Positions 33,983 to 44,332 of a stretch of DNA of 64,000 bases are shown piece by piece. A program made the translations under genes and the position numbers. This stretch comes from Flavobacterium taihuense (GTDB taxonomy: Bacteria > Bacteroidota > Bacteroidia > Flavobacteriales > Flavobacteriaceae), in contig NZ_JAHWYN010000002.1 in assembly GCF_019351435.1 (NCBI RefSeq), positions 370,469 to 434,468 of the forward strand, given 5' to 3'. Numbering within the stretch: position 1 is the stretch's first letter; every line of letters starts with the position of its first letter. Under the pieces are notes generated by a model. That model saw only the letters and a list, made by a program, of their open reading frames with translations. It was not told the DNA's origin and ran no database searches.

Positions 33983-34633
33983 TTATTGAATTGCACTAAA
34001 TCTAAATCCTCTTTCTTTTAAAATTTGCAATATTTTTGGGAGTGTGTATTCTAAATTTCGGAATGCTTTGCAACTGTCATGAAAAACAATTACGCTTCCT
34101 GCTTCTACATTTTGCAATACGTTTTCTAAACATTCTTTAGGCGATATAGTTTGATCAAAATCGGCACTGAGAACATCCCACATAATTATTTTATACCCCA
34201 ATTGTCTTAGTTTTTTGGATTGTGACTTTTTTATTTTGCCATAAGGCGGACGGAATAGAGGAGATTGCAAATTGTAGATTGCAGAATTTAGATTGTCGAT
34301 TTCGAACTTACACAAGGAAATATTATCCAAATAATCTTCAGTTGATGTATTCCATCCTTTCAAATGATTGTGGGTGTGATTACCAATGGAATGCCCTTCG
34401 TTTACAATTTTATGAAAAATTGCTGGATGATTTTTTATGTTTTTCCCAATACAAAAAAAAGTGGCTTTGGCTTTATGTTTTTTTAACTCTTCCAAAACCC
34501 ATTCCGTTATATCTGGAGTTGGGCCATCATCAAAAGTGAGGTAGATTTTATTCTCCGCATTAGGTATGTTCCAAATATAATTTGAGAATGTTTTTTTTAT
34601 TAATATATGAGTTTTAATCCAATAGAGTTTCAT
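33983..34633 (-). CDS. Polysaccharide deacetylase family protein
   Basis: This 216-residue protein has the NodB-type domain. It shows TFDDGP (Asp35 and Asp36), the metal-binding NHTHNH (residues 85-90), FRPPYG (128-132 region), DVLSADFD and VIVFHDS, so the catalytic Asp-His-His set is intact. Such enzymes remove N-acetyl groups from peptidoglycan, chitin-like polymers or surface polysaccharides. There is a hydrophobic N-terminal part but no clear signal peptide. Residues 111-124 (34262-34303) are encoded by repeat-like DNA and may be an insertion. It is convergent with the thioredoxin-fold gene. Confidence 0.9.
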   Translation of the reverse strand: MKLYWIKTHILIKKTFSNYIWNIPNAENKIYLTFDDGPTPDITEWVLEELKKHKAKATFFCIGKNIKNHPAIFHKIVNEGHSIGNHTHNHLKGWNTSTEDYLDNISLCKFEIDNLNSAIYNLQSPLFRPPYGKIKKSQSKKLRQLGYKIIMWDVLSADFDQTISPKECLENVLQNVEAGSVIVFHDSCKAFRNLEYTLPKILQILKERGFRFSAIQ

Positions 34634-34667
34634 AGCCCAATACTACAATTAAATGCTATTTTAAACA

Positions 34668-34704
34668 AAAAATGTAGTGCCTTTTTTGTTGACACTACAT
34701 TTTT
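34668..34704. terminator. Terminator, DUF2723 gene (minus) side
   Basis: A 12-bp stem, AAAAATGTAGTG (34668-34679) with CACTACATTTTT (34693-34704). It lies downstream of the minus-strand DUF2723 gene, and the T-run is present on either strand. Confidence 0.85.
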
Positions 34705-34726
34705 TAAAATATTTTAAATTTAAAAA

Positions 34727-37700
34727 TTATTCTTTTTTACGTCCAAAGCGAGCAAAGATTTCAATATAAGTATTAAAAGTCTTTTTGCTTGAATTGTAAT
34801 AACCGATGTCATTGCAATCTTTCATTACTAGTAATAAGCCTCTGTAACGTTCCAAATCGGTTATTATTTCAATGCTGACGCTGGATTGTTCAGATGGTGC
34901 TAATTTTGCGAAATAATTTAGGTTTTCTTTGTATTTTCCCATTAATTTATCTAGTAAATCATGGGCTTTTGCTTTTTCGCCAACATCATAATATCCTTTT
35001 GCAAATGGTTCCAATACAGAGTAGTATCCGAATTTTTCTAGAGGCATTTTTGTCATGGCCAATTCAATGATGTTTTTTGCTTTGTCAATTTTACCTTCAG
35101 CAATAAGTTGATTCATTAAACGAGATAAATTCATTCTGTAAGTAAGACTTTCTCTACGGGTTTCTGGGTCATGGTATATTTTGTCACTTTCGCTATTGCC
35201 CCAATCCCATTTCATCACTTTTGCATACATATTTTCGGTGTCAATTCGTCCCATTTCCATTTGACCTGAATCCTCCGGTAATGCCGTTTTTATTGGTACT
35301 AATTTATATACCATACCTTCCAGTTGAAGGTAATCTTTCATCCATAAATAATCTTCATTGTCAAAAGCTCCTCCGCTGAAATATACTGGTCTTTTCCAAT
35401 TGTTGTTGTTAATGATGTCTAGCATCATCAGCCTGTTTTTGTAAATAGCACTACCTTTTATATCAATGTCAATATAAGGAACAATTGAATCACTTAGTTT
35501 TGGGTCTAGTACTTTGTTTTTCAGTATGTTTGCTTTATCTATTGGAATTCTAATTTTGTTAGTTGGATAGAAATGGATGGTTTGTCCATTTTGCATTTCT
35601 ACTGTGGATTTCGGATTTTTAATGAAACCAATAAAATCTTTTAAATCCCAACGATTTTCTGTTTTTGGAATGTGTGCTACATAGTCTAATTTGTCTCCCA
35701 CATATTCGTCATGGGTGAATGAAATAGGTAAGCCTTCAGATTGATATGCTTTTCTTTTCATCTGATCAATATACCAATCTGTCATAAATAAACTGGTGTT
35801 TACAATCTTAATATCGGTGCGTACGCCCTCTATTTCTTGGGCGTACCAAAGCGGAAAGGTGTCATTGTCTCCAATTGTGAATAAAATAGCATTTGGATCG
35901 CAAGATTCAAGATACGCTTTTGCCATAGCAGTAGCGGTATATTTTCCAGAACGGTCATGGTCGTCCCAGTTTTGGTAGGCCATAAGTAATGGAGCAGCCA
36001 ATAATGTTCCCATAATAAGTATTGGTCCTGCTATTTTTGGCGCTAGGTATTTTTGAGCGCTTTCGTACAAGGCATATACTCCAAACCCAATCCATATAGC
36101 AAATACATAAAACGAACCCACTAAGGCATAATCTCTTTCTCGCGGTTCAAAAGGTCTTTCGTTTAGGTATATTTTTAATGCAATTCCCATAAAAAGGAAT
36201 AGTGCTAATAAGACATAAAAGCTTTTTCTGTCTTTACTGGCATGATACATAATTCCTATTAGACCCAGTATAAAAGGCAAGAAGAAATATACGTTTCTAC
36301 CTTTATTATTTAAAACATCCGAAGGTAAATTGTCTTGTGAGCCTAAATGTAAGTTGTCAAGGAATGTAATGCCACTTATCCAGTTTCCGTCCAGATAATC
36401 ATATCTTCCTTGCTCGTCGTTTTGTCTTCCAACAAAATTCCACATCAAATACCTCCAATACATATAGCCAAATTGATACTCAAACATAAAGCTGAAATTG
36501 TCGGCAGTTGTCGGTTTTTCGATGATTAAATAATCGCCATAATGTTTTAAGAAGGAAACGTAACCCTCATTGTCAATTTGTTTTTGGGCATAGGCTTGTC
36601 TGAACTCTGCAATAGTTTTTTCGGTTTCGTTTTTTAATTGAGCAATAGCTTTGTTGTAATCTTCCTCGCTTAATTGATTTGGATCTAGGCCGTATTTCGC
36701 TAAATCATCTTCATAAGGATAATCAGGATTTATTCGGAATGCTGGAGGATTTGTGAAATTCATGTAGTTTTCTACATGCTCAGTACTCCACATTCGAGGT
36801 AAAATGGTTTTTTGGTTATCGTCACTATTTTGTTCGGCATTTTTATAATTATTTACAATTATATATTTTCCGGTTTTGTAATCTCTCTCGTAATTTGGAG
36901 CTTTGTCCAAATAAGGATTATTAGCATCTAGTCCAGCAAAAGCTTCGGTGTATTGTGGGCCATAAAATAATGGATTCACGCCATATTGCTCTCTATTATA
37001 ATATGCTAGAACTTCGGCGGCATCAGATGGTCTGTTCTCGTTGATAACAGTGTCTGAATTTGCACGAATAGGTAGCATTAACCAAGTTGAGAATCCAATC
37101 AGAATAAAAAGCACACATAAAATAAGAGTGTTATAATGTATTAATCCTTTTTTATGGGTGTAATTTAAGCCAAAATAGAAAAAGGTGATTAAAAGCAAGG
37201 AAACAAAAATGGTTCCGGAGTTAAACGGCAATCCCATGGAGTTAACCATGAAAATTTCAGTTTTACCAAAGAATGCCATTGTCAAAGGCAATAATAATTT
37301 GAATATAAAAAGCAGAATAGAAACAACTACTATATTGGCAATAATGAAATTTTTGACAGTAACTACTTTGTAGTTTTTGAAAAAGTATAAAAAGCCAATA
37401 GCGGGAATTGTTAATAATGCCATAAAGTGAACTCCAAATGACAATCCAACTACTAATGAAATTAGTAGCAACCATCTATTTCCTCTAGGAGTATTCATGT
37501 CTTGCTCCCAACGCAGTCCCAACCATAAAAGTAAAGATATAAGCAAAGTAGCCATTGCATAAACTTCAGCTTCCACGGCATTGAACCAAAAGCTATCTGA
37601 AAAGGTATAGGCTAATGCGCCAACCAAAGAACTTCCAAGTATAACAATCGAATTGTCTTTATTGATGTCGGAGTATTGTCCAATTATTTTTTTCAAGATC

Positions 37701-38002
37701 ATTGTGGATGACCAAAACATAAATAATATTGTAAAGGCGCTGGAAAATACTGAAGTCATATTCACCATTAAGGCAATATGTTCTTTATCTGTGGCAAACA
37801 TGGCGAAAAAAGCGCCAATCATTTGGAATAAAGGAGCTCCTGGTGGGTGTCCAACTTCAAGTTTTGCTGCCGTGGCGATATATTCTCCACAATCCCAAAA
37901 ACTCATTGTGGGTTCAACAGTAAGTGTATAAGTTATTAATGCGATTGAAAAGGCAAACCAACCTGTAATGGTATTCCATTTGTTGAAATTGAATGATGTC
38001 AT
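34727..38002 (-). CDS. DUF2723 giant membrane protein (predicted GT-C glycosyltransferase)
   Basis: This 1091-residue inner-membrane protein has about 12 transmembrane helices. The DUF2723 domain is at the N-terminus (about 1-300), where TVEPTMSFWDCGEYIATAAK and GHPPGAPLFQMIGAFF carry the acidic residue and the GHPPG motif typical of GT-C (protein O-mannosyltransferase-like) enzymes. A large soluble section (about 330-500) is followed by further helices (about 560-680), with GDNDTFPLWYAQEIEGVRTD and a C-terminal helical (TPR-like) tail. The family is Bacteroidetes-specific and is thought to glycosylate proteins or lipids in the envelope. Length is normal for the family. It is monocistronic. 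Confidence 0.92.
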   Translation of the reverse strand: MTSFNFNKWNTITGWFAFSIALITYTLTVEPTMSFWDCGEYIATAAKLEVGHPPGAPLFQMIGAFFAMFATDKEHIALMVNMTSVFSSAFTILFMFWSSTMILKKIIGQYSDINKDNSIVILGSSLVGALAYTFSDSFWFNAVEAEVYAMATLLISLLLWLGLRWEQDMNTPRGNRWLLLISLVVGLSFGVHFMALLTIPAIGFLYFFKNYKVVTVKNFIIANIVVVSILLFIFKLLLPLTMAFFGKTEIFMVNSMGLPFNSGTIFVSLLLITFFYFGLNYTHKKGLIHYNTLILCVLFILIGFSTWLMLPIRANSDTVINENRPSDAAEVLAYYNREQYGVNPLFYGPQYTEAFAGLDANNPYLDKAPNYERDYKTGKYIIVNNYKNAEQNSDDNQKTILPRMWSTEHVENYMNFTNPPAFRINPDYPYEDDLAKYGLDPNQLSEEDYNKAIAQLKNETEKTIAEFRQAYAQKQIDNEGYVSFLKHYGDYLIIEKPTTADNFSFMFEYQFGYMYWRYLMWNFVGRQNDEQGRYDYLDGNWISGITFLDNLHLGSQDNLPSDVLNNKGRNVYFFLPFILGLIGIMYHASKDRKSFYVLLALFLFMGIALKIYLNERPFEPRERDYALVGSFYVFAIWIGFGVYALYESAQKYLAPKIAGPILIMGTLLAAPLLMAYQNWDDHDRSGKYTATAMAKAYLESCDPNAILFTIGDNDTFPLWYAQEIEGVRTDIKIVNTSLFMTDWYIDQMKRKAYQSEGLPISFTHDEYVGDKLDYVAHIPKTENRWDLKDFIGFIKNPKSTVEMQNGQTIHFYPTNKIRIPIDKANILKNKVLDPKLSDSIVPYIDIDIKGSAIYKNRLMMLDIINNNNWKRPVYFSGGAFDNEDYLWMKDYLQLEGMVYKLVPIKTALPEDSGQMEMGRIDTENMYAKVMKWDWGNSESDKIYHDPETRRESLTYRMNLSRLMNQLIAEGKIDKAKNIIELAMTKMPLEKFGYYSVLEPFAKGYYDVGEKAKAHDLLDKLMGKYKENLNYFAKLAPSEQSSVSIEIITDLERYRGLLLVMKDCNDIGYYNSSKKTFNTYIEIFARFGRKKE

Positions 38003-38224
38003 ATACTAGTCTTCTGTTTTTTTACGTGTTTTAAAAAGTGTTACAAAGAAAATGTTTTTTTCTTTAAAGTTTAGTTGCATTATTATAATTTTATGGAAAA
38101 TAATCAATTTGGCAAATGATTTGTTATTCAGTGAATTAATAAGAATATTTTTTTTAAAATCAATTTTGTTTCATTTTTTTTGAAGAAAAAGACAAAAAAA
38201 GTTTGCACAACTAAGAATTTGTTT

Positions 38225-38232
38225 TAAATTTG
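38225..38232 (+). promoter_or_regulatory. Promoter of tRNA-Gln (-7 box)
   Basis: TAAATTTG matches TAnnTTTG and lies 32 bases upstream of the tRNA. Confidence 0.6.
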
Positions 38233-38264
38233 CACTCGCTTAGCAGGAATGTTAGCAAGATTGC

Positions 38265-38335
38265 TGGTCTATGGTGTAATGGTAACACAACTGTTTTTGG
38301 TGCAGTCTTTCAAGGTTCGAGTCCTTGTAGACCAA
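38265..38335 (+). tRNA. tRNA-Gln (anticodon TTG)
   Basis: The acceptor stem TGGTCTA (38265-38271) pairs with TAGACCA (38328-38334), with discriminator A at 38335 and no encoded CCA. The anticodon stem ACTGT/GCAGT encloses the loop TTTTGGT, so the anticodon is TTG, which reads CAA (Gln). The T-loop GTTCGAGTC is canonical. The gene stands alone with its own promoter and a terminator at 38339-38368. Confidence 0.97.
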
Positions 38336-38338
38336 CAG

Positions 38339-38368
38339 AAAGCCTCTCAATTGAGAGGCTTTTTTTAT
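38339..38368 (+). terminator. Terminator after tRNA-Gln
   Basis: A 10-bp stem, AAAGCCTCTC (38339-38348) with GAGAGGCTTT (38353-38362), then a T-run. Confidence 0.9.
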
Positions 38369-38396
38369 GGTTTTAATTTAAACTTAGTTGTTACAA

Positions 38397-38433
38397 AAAA
38401 AAGCTTTTCAATATGTTGAAAAGCTTTTTTTGT
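38397..38433. terminator. Terminator after the universal stress protein gene
   Basis: A 15-bp stem, AAAAAAGCTTTTCAA (38397-38411) with its complement (38416-38430), usable in either direction. Confidence 0.85.
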
Positions 38434-38439
38434 GTGTGC

Positions 38440-39264
38440 TTATATTTTAAATGTTAGTACTGGTTTGGTTGCGTGGTTTACCAAATCTTCGGAGATGCTT
38501 CCTGTAAAAAAGTGATTAAGAGCAGTTCTTCCGTGAGTGCAAAACACGATTAGGTCGGTATTTTTCTCATTTGAATAATTTAGGATGCCTTTTTCAATAT
38601 TGCTTTCATTGTATGTTTCAAATGTGTATTCTGGCATGTCGAAATCTGCGACGAATTCAGATGCAATTTTACGGGCAGCTGATGTGCTTTTGAAACTGTT
38701 TGGAGTGCAAATTGTTACTAAGTTCACTTTTGAATTGAATAGCTTAGCGAAATCCAAAAATTTTTGGAAGGCCTTTTTTGTTTCTTTAGAAAAGTCAGAT
38801 GCGAAAACAATGTTGCTAATATTGAAATTGTCTATTTTGTTTTTGATAACTAAAACAGGGGTTTCAGACTGTCTTACTACTTTTTCTGTGTTAGAGCCAA
38901 TTAAAATTTCATTAATTCCTGAAGCTCCGTGAGATCCCATGATAATTAAGTCAATGCTGTTTTGTTTACTGTAGTTGTTTATCCCATTGTAGGCGCTGTC
39001 AAGGCGTACGACTTCTGTTATATGGATTCCTGATAAATACGGGCGGTTTTTAATGTTTTTTAAAGTTTCGTCTGCCTTTTGTTTGAATAGCATTATTTCT
39101 GGAATACTTGTTTCTCCAGTAATGGCATCATTCATTTGTCTTGGTAATTCGAGCATGTGAATTAGAACAATTTCACAGTCGTGTTTTTTTGCAATTTGTG
39201 CGCCAACTTCTATTGCTTCATCTGCATATTTTGTGAAATCAGTTGGGATAAGGATTCTTTTCAT
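38440..39264 (-). CDS. Tandem universal stress protein (two UspA domains)
   Basis: This 274-residue cytoplasmic protein has two UspA folds in tandem (about 1-140 and 145-274). Each starts with a strand bearing the nucleotide-binding Asp (ILIPTDFTKYA; NIVFASDFSKE). Each ends with a G-x2-G-x9-G(S) phosphate loop (GSHGASGINEILIGSN; THGRTALNHFFTGS), so ATP binding is plausible in both. Tandem Usp proteins are often stress-induced and linked to starvation or hypoxia. The target is unknown. A near -7 box TATCTTTA lies just upstream on the minus strand. The gene is alone. Confidence 0.92.
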   Translation of the reverse strand: MKRILIPTDFTKYADEAIEVGAQIAKKHDCEIVLIHMLELPRQMNDAITGETSIPEIMLFKQKADETLKNIKNRPYLSGIHITEVVRLDSAYNGINNYSKQNSIDLIIMGSHGASGINEILIGSNTEKVVRQSETPVLVIKNKIDNFNISNIVFASDFSKETKKAFQKFLDFAKLFNSKVNLVTICTPNSFKSTSAARKIASEFVADFDMPEYTFETYNESNIEKGILNYSNEKNTDLIVFCTHGRTALNHFFTGSISEDLVNHATKPVLTFKI

Positions 39265-39368
39265 GTTGATTGGGGTTTGATTTGCCAGTAAAACTGGATT
39301 AATTTGATAGATTAAAGATATAAATTTTTTTAATAGTAATCAATTTTTTTTGATTTATAAAAAAACAC

Positions 39369-39429
39369 TATATTTGCACCGTTATTTATTAAAACTTAAA
39401 TAATGAGGGGACTAATGTCCCCTCTTTTT
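39369..39429 (+). promoter_or_regulatory. Promoter and terminator-like leader hairpin of the rimP-nusA-infB operon
   Basis: The -7 box TATATTTG is at 39369-39376. In the leader, GAGGGGAC (39405-39412) pairs with GTCCCCTC (39417-39424) with a 4-base loop and is followed by TTTTT (39425-39429). The stem ends only 9 bases before the rimP ATG. The shape is that of an intrinsic terminator inside the leader. In E. coli the same operon is attenuated under NusA control; the analogy is suggestive. Confidence 0.65.
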
Positions 39430-39437
39430 ATAAAGAT

Positions 39438-39902
39438 ATGACATTTAAAGAAAAAGTAAAGCAAGTAGTCGAAGAGGCTCTTCTGGAAAAACCATCTATT
39501 TTTTTAATTGACCTGACTATTACAGATGCTTTTAAAATTATTATTGGGATTGATGGAGATAATGGTGTGGTTTTGCAAGACTGTATTGATATAAGCCGTG
39601 CTGTTGAGAATAATTTGGATAGAGAAGAACAGGATTTCTCTTTAGAAGTTGCTTCGGTAGGGGTTGGTTCTCCTTTAAAGCTCGTAAGACAGTATAAAAA
39701 GAACATAGGCAGAATATTGATTGTTAAAACGAATACAGAAAATATTGAAGCAGAATTAGTTGAAGCTAATGATCTTTTTATAATTTTGTCTTGGAAAGCT
39801 AGAGAACCCAAAAAAATTGGTAAAGGAAAAGAAACTGTTCAAAAAGAACAACAAATTCCCTACTCAGATATTAAAGAAGCAATTGTTACAGTAACATTTT
39901 AA
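39438..39902 (+). CDS. rimP: Ribosome maturation factor RimP
   Basis: This 154-residue cytoplasmic protein is needed for 30S maturation. The RimP family blocks are [20 protein letters not shown] (N-terminal beta-alpha-beta region), [20 protein letters not shown] and [18 protein letters not shown], followed by a C-terminal small beta-barrel. Position ahead of nusA and infB is conserved across bacteria and confirms the call. The ATG at 39438 lies 8 bases after the leader hairpin. nusA starts 13 bases after its stop. Confidence 0.95.
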   Translation: MTFKEKVKQVVEEALLEKPSIFLIDLTITDAFKIIIGIDGDNGVVLQDCIDISRAVENNLDREEQDFSLEVASVGVGSPLKLVRQYKKNIGRILIVKTNTENIEAELVEANDLFIILSWKAREPKKIGKGKETVQKEQQIPYSDIKEAIVTVTF

Positions 39903-39915
39903 TTAAAGAATTCGC

Positions 39916-41169
39916 ATGGAAAATTTAGCATTAATCGATTCATTCTCAGAGTTTAAAGATGATAAACTTATTGATCGTGTAACGCTTATGGCAATTTTGG
40001 AAGATGTATTTAGAAATGCATTGAAGAAAAAATACGGTTCAGATGATAATTTCGATATCATTATAAATCCCGATAAAGGAGATATGGAGATTTGGAGAAG
40101 AAGAGTAATCGTTGCTGACGAGGATTTGGATTTTGAAAATGAAGAAATTACATTAACTGAAGCCAGAAAAATTGAGGCTGATTTCGAAATTGGTGAAGAG
40201 GTTTCTGAAGAGGTTAAATTGATAGATTTGGGAAGAAGAGCGATTTTAGCTTTAAGACAAAATTTAATTTCGAAAATACACGAACACGATAACACCAACC
40301 TTTATAAGCAATTTAAAGATATAATAGGTGATATATATACTGCGGAAGTACACCATGTACGTCCAAGAGTTGTAATTTTGGTGGATGATGAAGGGAATGA
40401 AATCATTTTGCCAAAAGAAAAACAAATACCATCTGACTTTTTCCGTAAGGGAGATAATGTACGAGGGATAATTGAAAGTGTTGAATTAAAAGGAAATAAA
40501 CCTCAAATCATTATGTCCAGAACTTCAGATAAGTTCTTGGAGAAATTGTTTGAACAAGAAATCCCTGAGGTTTTTGATGGTTTGATTATGGTTAAAAACG
40601 TAGTGAGAATTCCAGGGGAAAAGGCAAAAGTTGCTGTAGATTCTTATGATGATCGTATTGATCCTGTTGGTGCTTGTGTGGGTATGAAAGGATCTCGTAT
40701 TCATGGAATTGTTCGTGAATTAGGAAATGAAAATATCGATGTGATAAATTATACTAGCAATATTCAATTGTATATTACTAGAGCATTAAGTCCTGCTAAA
40801 GTTTCTTCTATCAAAATTAACGAAGAGACAAAAAGAGCTGAAGTGTTTTTGAAATTAGAAGAAGTTTCAAAAGCAATTGGTAGAGGTGGGCATAATATTC
40901 GTCTAGCAGGTCTGTTGACTGGTTATGAGTTAGATGTAATACGTGAAGGTGATGTAGCAGGTGCAATTGCAGATGATGACGATGTTGAATTAACTGAGTT
41001 TTCAGACGAGATTGAAGGGTGGGTAATTGAAGAATTTGCAAAAATTGGATTGGATACAGCAAAAAGTATTTTGAAACATGATGTGGATGATTTAGTTAGA
41101 AGAACCGATCTAGAAGAGGAGACGATTTTAGATGTAATGAGAATATTAAATGAGGAATTTGATAGTTAA
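39916..41169 (+). CDS. nusA: Transcription factor NusA
   Basis: This 417-residue protein binds RNA polymerase and modulates pausing and termination. The N-terminal domain (about 1-130) has SFSEFKDDKLIDRVTLMAIL and the S1 domain (about 135-205). The two KH domains contain EKAKVAVDSYDDRIDPVGAC, GMKGSRIHGIVRELGNENID and AIGRGGHNIRLAGLLTGYEL. A short acidic C-terminal part follows but not the two acidic repeats found in E. coli NusA, as in most Bacteroidetes. If its own leader is an attenuator, NusA would be the natural regulator. Confidence 0.96.
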   Translation: MENLALIDSFSEFKDDKLIDRVTLMAILEDVFRNALKKKYGSDDNFDIIINPDKGDMEIWRRRVIVADEDLDFENEEITLTEARKIEADFEIGEEVSEEVKLIDLGRRAILALRQNLISKIHEHDNTNLYKQFKDIIGDIYTAEVHHVRPRVVILVDDEGNEIILPKEKQIPSDFFRKGDNVRGIIESVELKGNKPQIIMSRTSDKFLEKLFEQEIPEVFDGLIMVKNVVRIPGEKAKVAVDSYDDRIDPVGACVGMKGSRIHGIVRELGNENIDVINYTSNIQLYITRALSPAKVSSIKINEETKRAEVFLKLEEVSKAIGRGGHNIRLAGLLTGYELDVIREGDVAGAIADDDDVELTEFSDEIEGWVIEEFAKIGLDTAKSILKHDVDDLVRRTDLEEETILDVMRILNEEFDS

Positions 41170-41259
41170 TCGGCTATTAATTCTTCATATAAAATAAATT
41201 TCTATTTTTATGATAATATAAAAGTGGGACAACGAATAAGGAAAAAATAAAAAGGTTTT

Positions 41260-44172
41260 ATGTCTGAAGAGAGAATTATTAGAATAAACAAGGTTTTAAG
41301 GGAATTAAATATTTCGTTAGAAAGAGCTGTGGATTATCTAAAAGATAAGGGGATTGCTATTGAAGCAAATCCAAACGCAAAAATTTCTGATCAGGAATTT
41401 AATATCCTACAAAGTCAGTTTGCAGGCGACAAGGGGAATAAGGAAGCTTCTAAAGAAGTAGGAGAAGAGAAAAGAAAAGAGAAAGAAGCTTTACGTATTG
41501 AACGTGAAAAAGAAGTCGAAGACAAACGTAAATTAGAAGAAGAGCGTCTTAAACAGCAAGAAGTAATTAAAGCTAGAGCTGTTTTGTCGGGGCCTGTTCA
41601 AGTTGGAAAAATTGATCTTAATCCTAAAAAGCCTACTGCTGCTCCAGCTCCTGTTGTTGCTGAAAAAGTAATTACTCCTAAAGATGTAATTCCAGAAGAC
41701 AAAACTATTCTTAAAGAAGAAGTTAAAAAGGAGACGGTTGAAAATGTTGTAAAAAAGGAAACGCCGCTTGAGAATCCTAAAAAAGAAATTCCTGTTTCTG
41801 AAGTAAAAGAGATTAAAGATGTAGCGAAGTTTAAGGAAACTAAAAATATTGAAAAACTAGATGCTGTAACTGAGAAAAAGGCTGAAAATCCTGTAAGTGA
41901 AACTCCTGTTGAAGAATCTATTACTACTCAGTATCAAAAACTTTCGGGAGCAACTTTAACGGGTCAAGTTATTGATTTGTCTCAATTCAATAAGCCAAAA
42001 AAGAAAAAAGAAGATCCAAAAATTACGCCTAATAAGCCTGGTGCTCCTGGAGCGGCTGGTGCTAATAATGCTAATAAAAATAAACGCAAAAGAATTGCTC
42101 CAAAGCCAGGTGCGCCTAGACCGCCTGCTACTCCCGGAGTTCCTGGAGCGCCAAATCCAAATAAAATCACTCCGAATACCGGAGGAGGTGGTTTTAATGC
42201 AAATAGAAGTGCAAGACCTGGATTTGTAAAAGGAAATAGACCTGCAATTGTTGCAAAAGTTGAGCCTACCGAGGAAGAGGTTAAAAACCAAATCCGTGAA
42301 ACTTTGGAGAAACTTCAAGGTAAAGGTGGTAAATCGAAAGCAGCCAAATACAGAAGAGATAAAAGAGATACGCACCGTCAGAAATCTGATGATGAGCAAA
42401 GAGCTTTAGACGAAGGAAGTAAAACTATTAAAGTTACTGAGTTTGTTACTGTTGGTGAAATTGCAATCATGATGGATGTGCCAATTACTAAAGTGATTGG
42501 AACATGTATGTCACTTGGAATCATGGTTACCATGAACCAACGTTTGGATGCAGAGACATTAACTATTGTAGCTGACGAGTTTGGTTATGATGTTGAGTTT
42601 ATTACTGTAGATATCGAAGAGGCTATTCAAGTTGTCGAAGACAAAGAAGAGGATTTGGTATTCAGAGCTCCTATTGTAACTGTAATGGGTCACGTCGATC
42701 ACGGTAAAACATCTTTACTGGATTATATTCGTAAAGAAAATGTTATCGCTGGTGAATCTGGAGGAATTACACAACACATTGGTGCATACGGAGTGACTTT
42801 GGATAACGGTCAAAAAATCGCATTTTTAGATACACCTGGTCACGAAGCCTTTACTGCTATGCGTGCTCGTGGTGCTCAAGTTACGGATATTGCAATTATT
42901 GTGATTGCAGCGGATGATGATATCATGCCACAAACTAAAGAGGCAATTTCTCATGCTCAAGCAGCAGGGGTTCCTATTATTTTTGCAATCAATAAAATTG
43001 ATAAACCAAATGCTAATCCTGAAAAAGTAAAAGAAAGATTAGCAGGTATGAACCTTTTGGTAGAAGATTGGGGTGGAAAAATTCAATCTCATGATATCTC
43101 TGCAAAAGTTGGTACAGGTGTTAAAGAGTTATTGGAAAAAGTATTATTAGAAGCTGAGATTTTAGATTTAAAATCGAATCCAAATAAAGCAGCTCAAGGC
43201 ACTGTGGTTGAAGCTTTCCTTGATAAAGGGAAAGGATATGTTTCTACAATATTAGTACAACATGGTACTCTTAAAATTGGAGACTATATGTTGGCTGGAA
43301 AACACCATGGTAAAATTAAAGCCATGCATGATGAAAGAGGTAATATAGTTACTGTTGCAGGTCCTTCGACTCCAGTTTCTGTTTTAGGTCTTGATGGTGC
43401 AGCTACTGCGGGTGATAAATTCAATATTTTTGAAGACGAAAAAGAAGCTAAACAAATTGCTGCTAAACGTTCTCAGTTGATGCGTGAACAATCAGTTCGT
43501 ACGCAACGTCATATTACATTAGATGAAATTGGACGTAGAATAGCATTAGGTCAATTTAAAGAATTGAACATTATACTTAAAGGAGACGTGGATGGTTCTG
43601 TTGAAGCGTTGTCTGATTCGTTCTCTAAATTATCTACTGAAGAAATTCAAATTAATATTATCCATAAAGGAGTTGGTGCGATTACTGAAACTGATGTTAT
43701 GTTGGCTTCTGCTTCTGATGCAATCATTATCGGATTTAATGTTCGTCCTGCAGGAAATGCTAGACAATTGGCTGATAAAGAAGAAATCGATATCCGTTAT
43801 TACTCTATTATCTATGCAGCTATAGATGACTTGAAAGATGCAATGGAAGGAATGTTAGCTCCTGAAATGAAAGAAGAAGTATTAGGTACTGCTGAAATTA
43901 GAGAGATATTCAAAATTTCTAAAGTTGGTTCTATCGCAGGATGTATGGTTATGGATGGTAAAATTGCCAAAAATGCCAAAATCAGAATCATTAGAGATGG
44001 AGTTGTGGTATTTACGGGTGAACTACTTGCATTGAAACGTTTCAAAGACGATGTGAAAGAAGTTGCTAAAGGGTATGATTGTGGTATTCAAATAAAAGGA
44101 TACAATGATATCGAAGAAAGAGATGTTATTGAGGCTTACCATGAAGTTGCAATCAAAAAGAAATTGAAATAA
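41260..44172 (+). CDS. infB: Translation initiation factor IF-2
   Basis: This 970-residue GTPase delivers fMet-tRNA to the 30S subunit. The N-terminal IF2_N domain (about 1-55) is followed by a long, charged, low-complexity segment (about 60-400; Lys/Glu, then Pro/Gly/Ala/Asn). A second IF2_N module lies near 390-445. The G domain (about 470-640) has GHVDHGKTS (G1), [15 protein letters not shown] (G3), and NKIDKPNA (G4). Domains II, III and IV follow, with the fMet-binding C-terminal ending. It is the last gene of the operon, with a terminator downstream. The large N-terminal region is usual in this phylum. Confidence 0.97.
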   Translation: MSEERIIRINKVLRELNISLERAVDYLKDKGIAIEANPNAKISDQEFNILQSQFAGDKGNKEASKEVGEEKRKEKEALRIEREKEVEDKRKLEEERLKQQEVIKARAVLSGPVQVGKIDLNPKKPTAAPAPVVAEKVITPKDVIPEDKTILKEEVKKETVENVVKKETPLENPKKEIPVSEVKEIKDVAKFKETKNIEKLDAVTEKKAENPVSETPVEESITTQYQKLSGATLTGQVIDLSQFNKPKKKKEDPKITPNKPGAPGAAGANNANKNKRKRIAPKPGAPRPPATPGVPGAPNPNKITPNTGGGGFNANRSARPGFVKGNRPAIVAKVEPTEEEVKNQIRETLEKLQGKGGKSKAAKYRRDKRDTHRQKSDDEQRALDEGSKTIKVTEFVTVGEIAIMMDVPITKVIGTCMSLGIMVTMNQRLDAETLTIVADEFGYDVEFITVDIEEAIQVVEDKEEDLVFRAPIVTVMGHVDHGKTSLLDYIRKENVIAGESGGITQHIGAYGVTLDNGQKIAFLDTPGHEAFTAMRARGAQVTDIAIIVIAADDDIMPQTKEAISHAQAAGVPIIFAINKIDKPNANPEKVKERLAGMNLLVEDWGGKIQSHDISAKVGTGVKELLEKVLLEAEILDLKSNPNKAAQGTVVEAFLDKGKGYVSTILVQHGTLKIGDYMLAGKHHGKIKAMHDERGNIVTVAGPSTPVSVLGLDGAATAGDKFNIFEDEKEAKQIAAKRSQLMREQSVRTQRHITLDEIGRRIALGQFKELNIILKGDVDGSVEALSDSFSKLSTEEIQINIIHKGVGAITETDVMLASASDAIIIGFNVRPAGNARQLADKEEIDIRYYSIIYAAIDDLKDAMEGMLAPEMKEEVLGTAEIREIFKISKVGSIAGCMVMDGKIAKNAKIRIIRDGVVVFTGELLALKRFKDDVKEVAKGYDCGIQIKGYNDIEERDVIEAYHEVAIKKKLK

Positions 44173-44193
44173 AATTTCGATATATTTATACTT

Positions 44194-44224
44194 AAAAATC
44201 CCAATTCGTTGGGATTTTTTTTTG
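44194..44224 (+). terminator. Terminator of the rimP-nusA-infB operon
   Basis: AAAAATCCC (44194-44202) pairs with GGGATTTTT (44211-44219) and continues in T residues to 44224. Confidence 0.9.
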
Positions 44225-44332
44225 TTTGCATAGTGATGGTTTTATTGTTTGGTAATTTTAAAAATAGCCTGTAAGCTGAAGTTATATTATTATTTTTGAA
44301 AGCAGAAACATTTGGCTTATTTGTTAATATCG

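Noticed and set aside
38265..38335. tRNA-Gln considered as an integration site for a mobile element
   Set aside because: No integrase, no repeated 3' end of the tRNA and no change in gene style are seen on either side.
41982..42399. Long open frames opposite and alongside the infB linker region
   Set aside because: They arise from the Pro/Gly/Ala/Asn-rich low-complexity codons of infB and have no start signals or family similarity.
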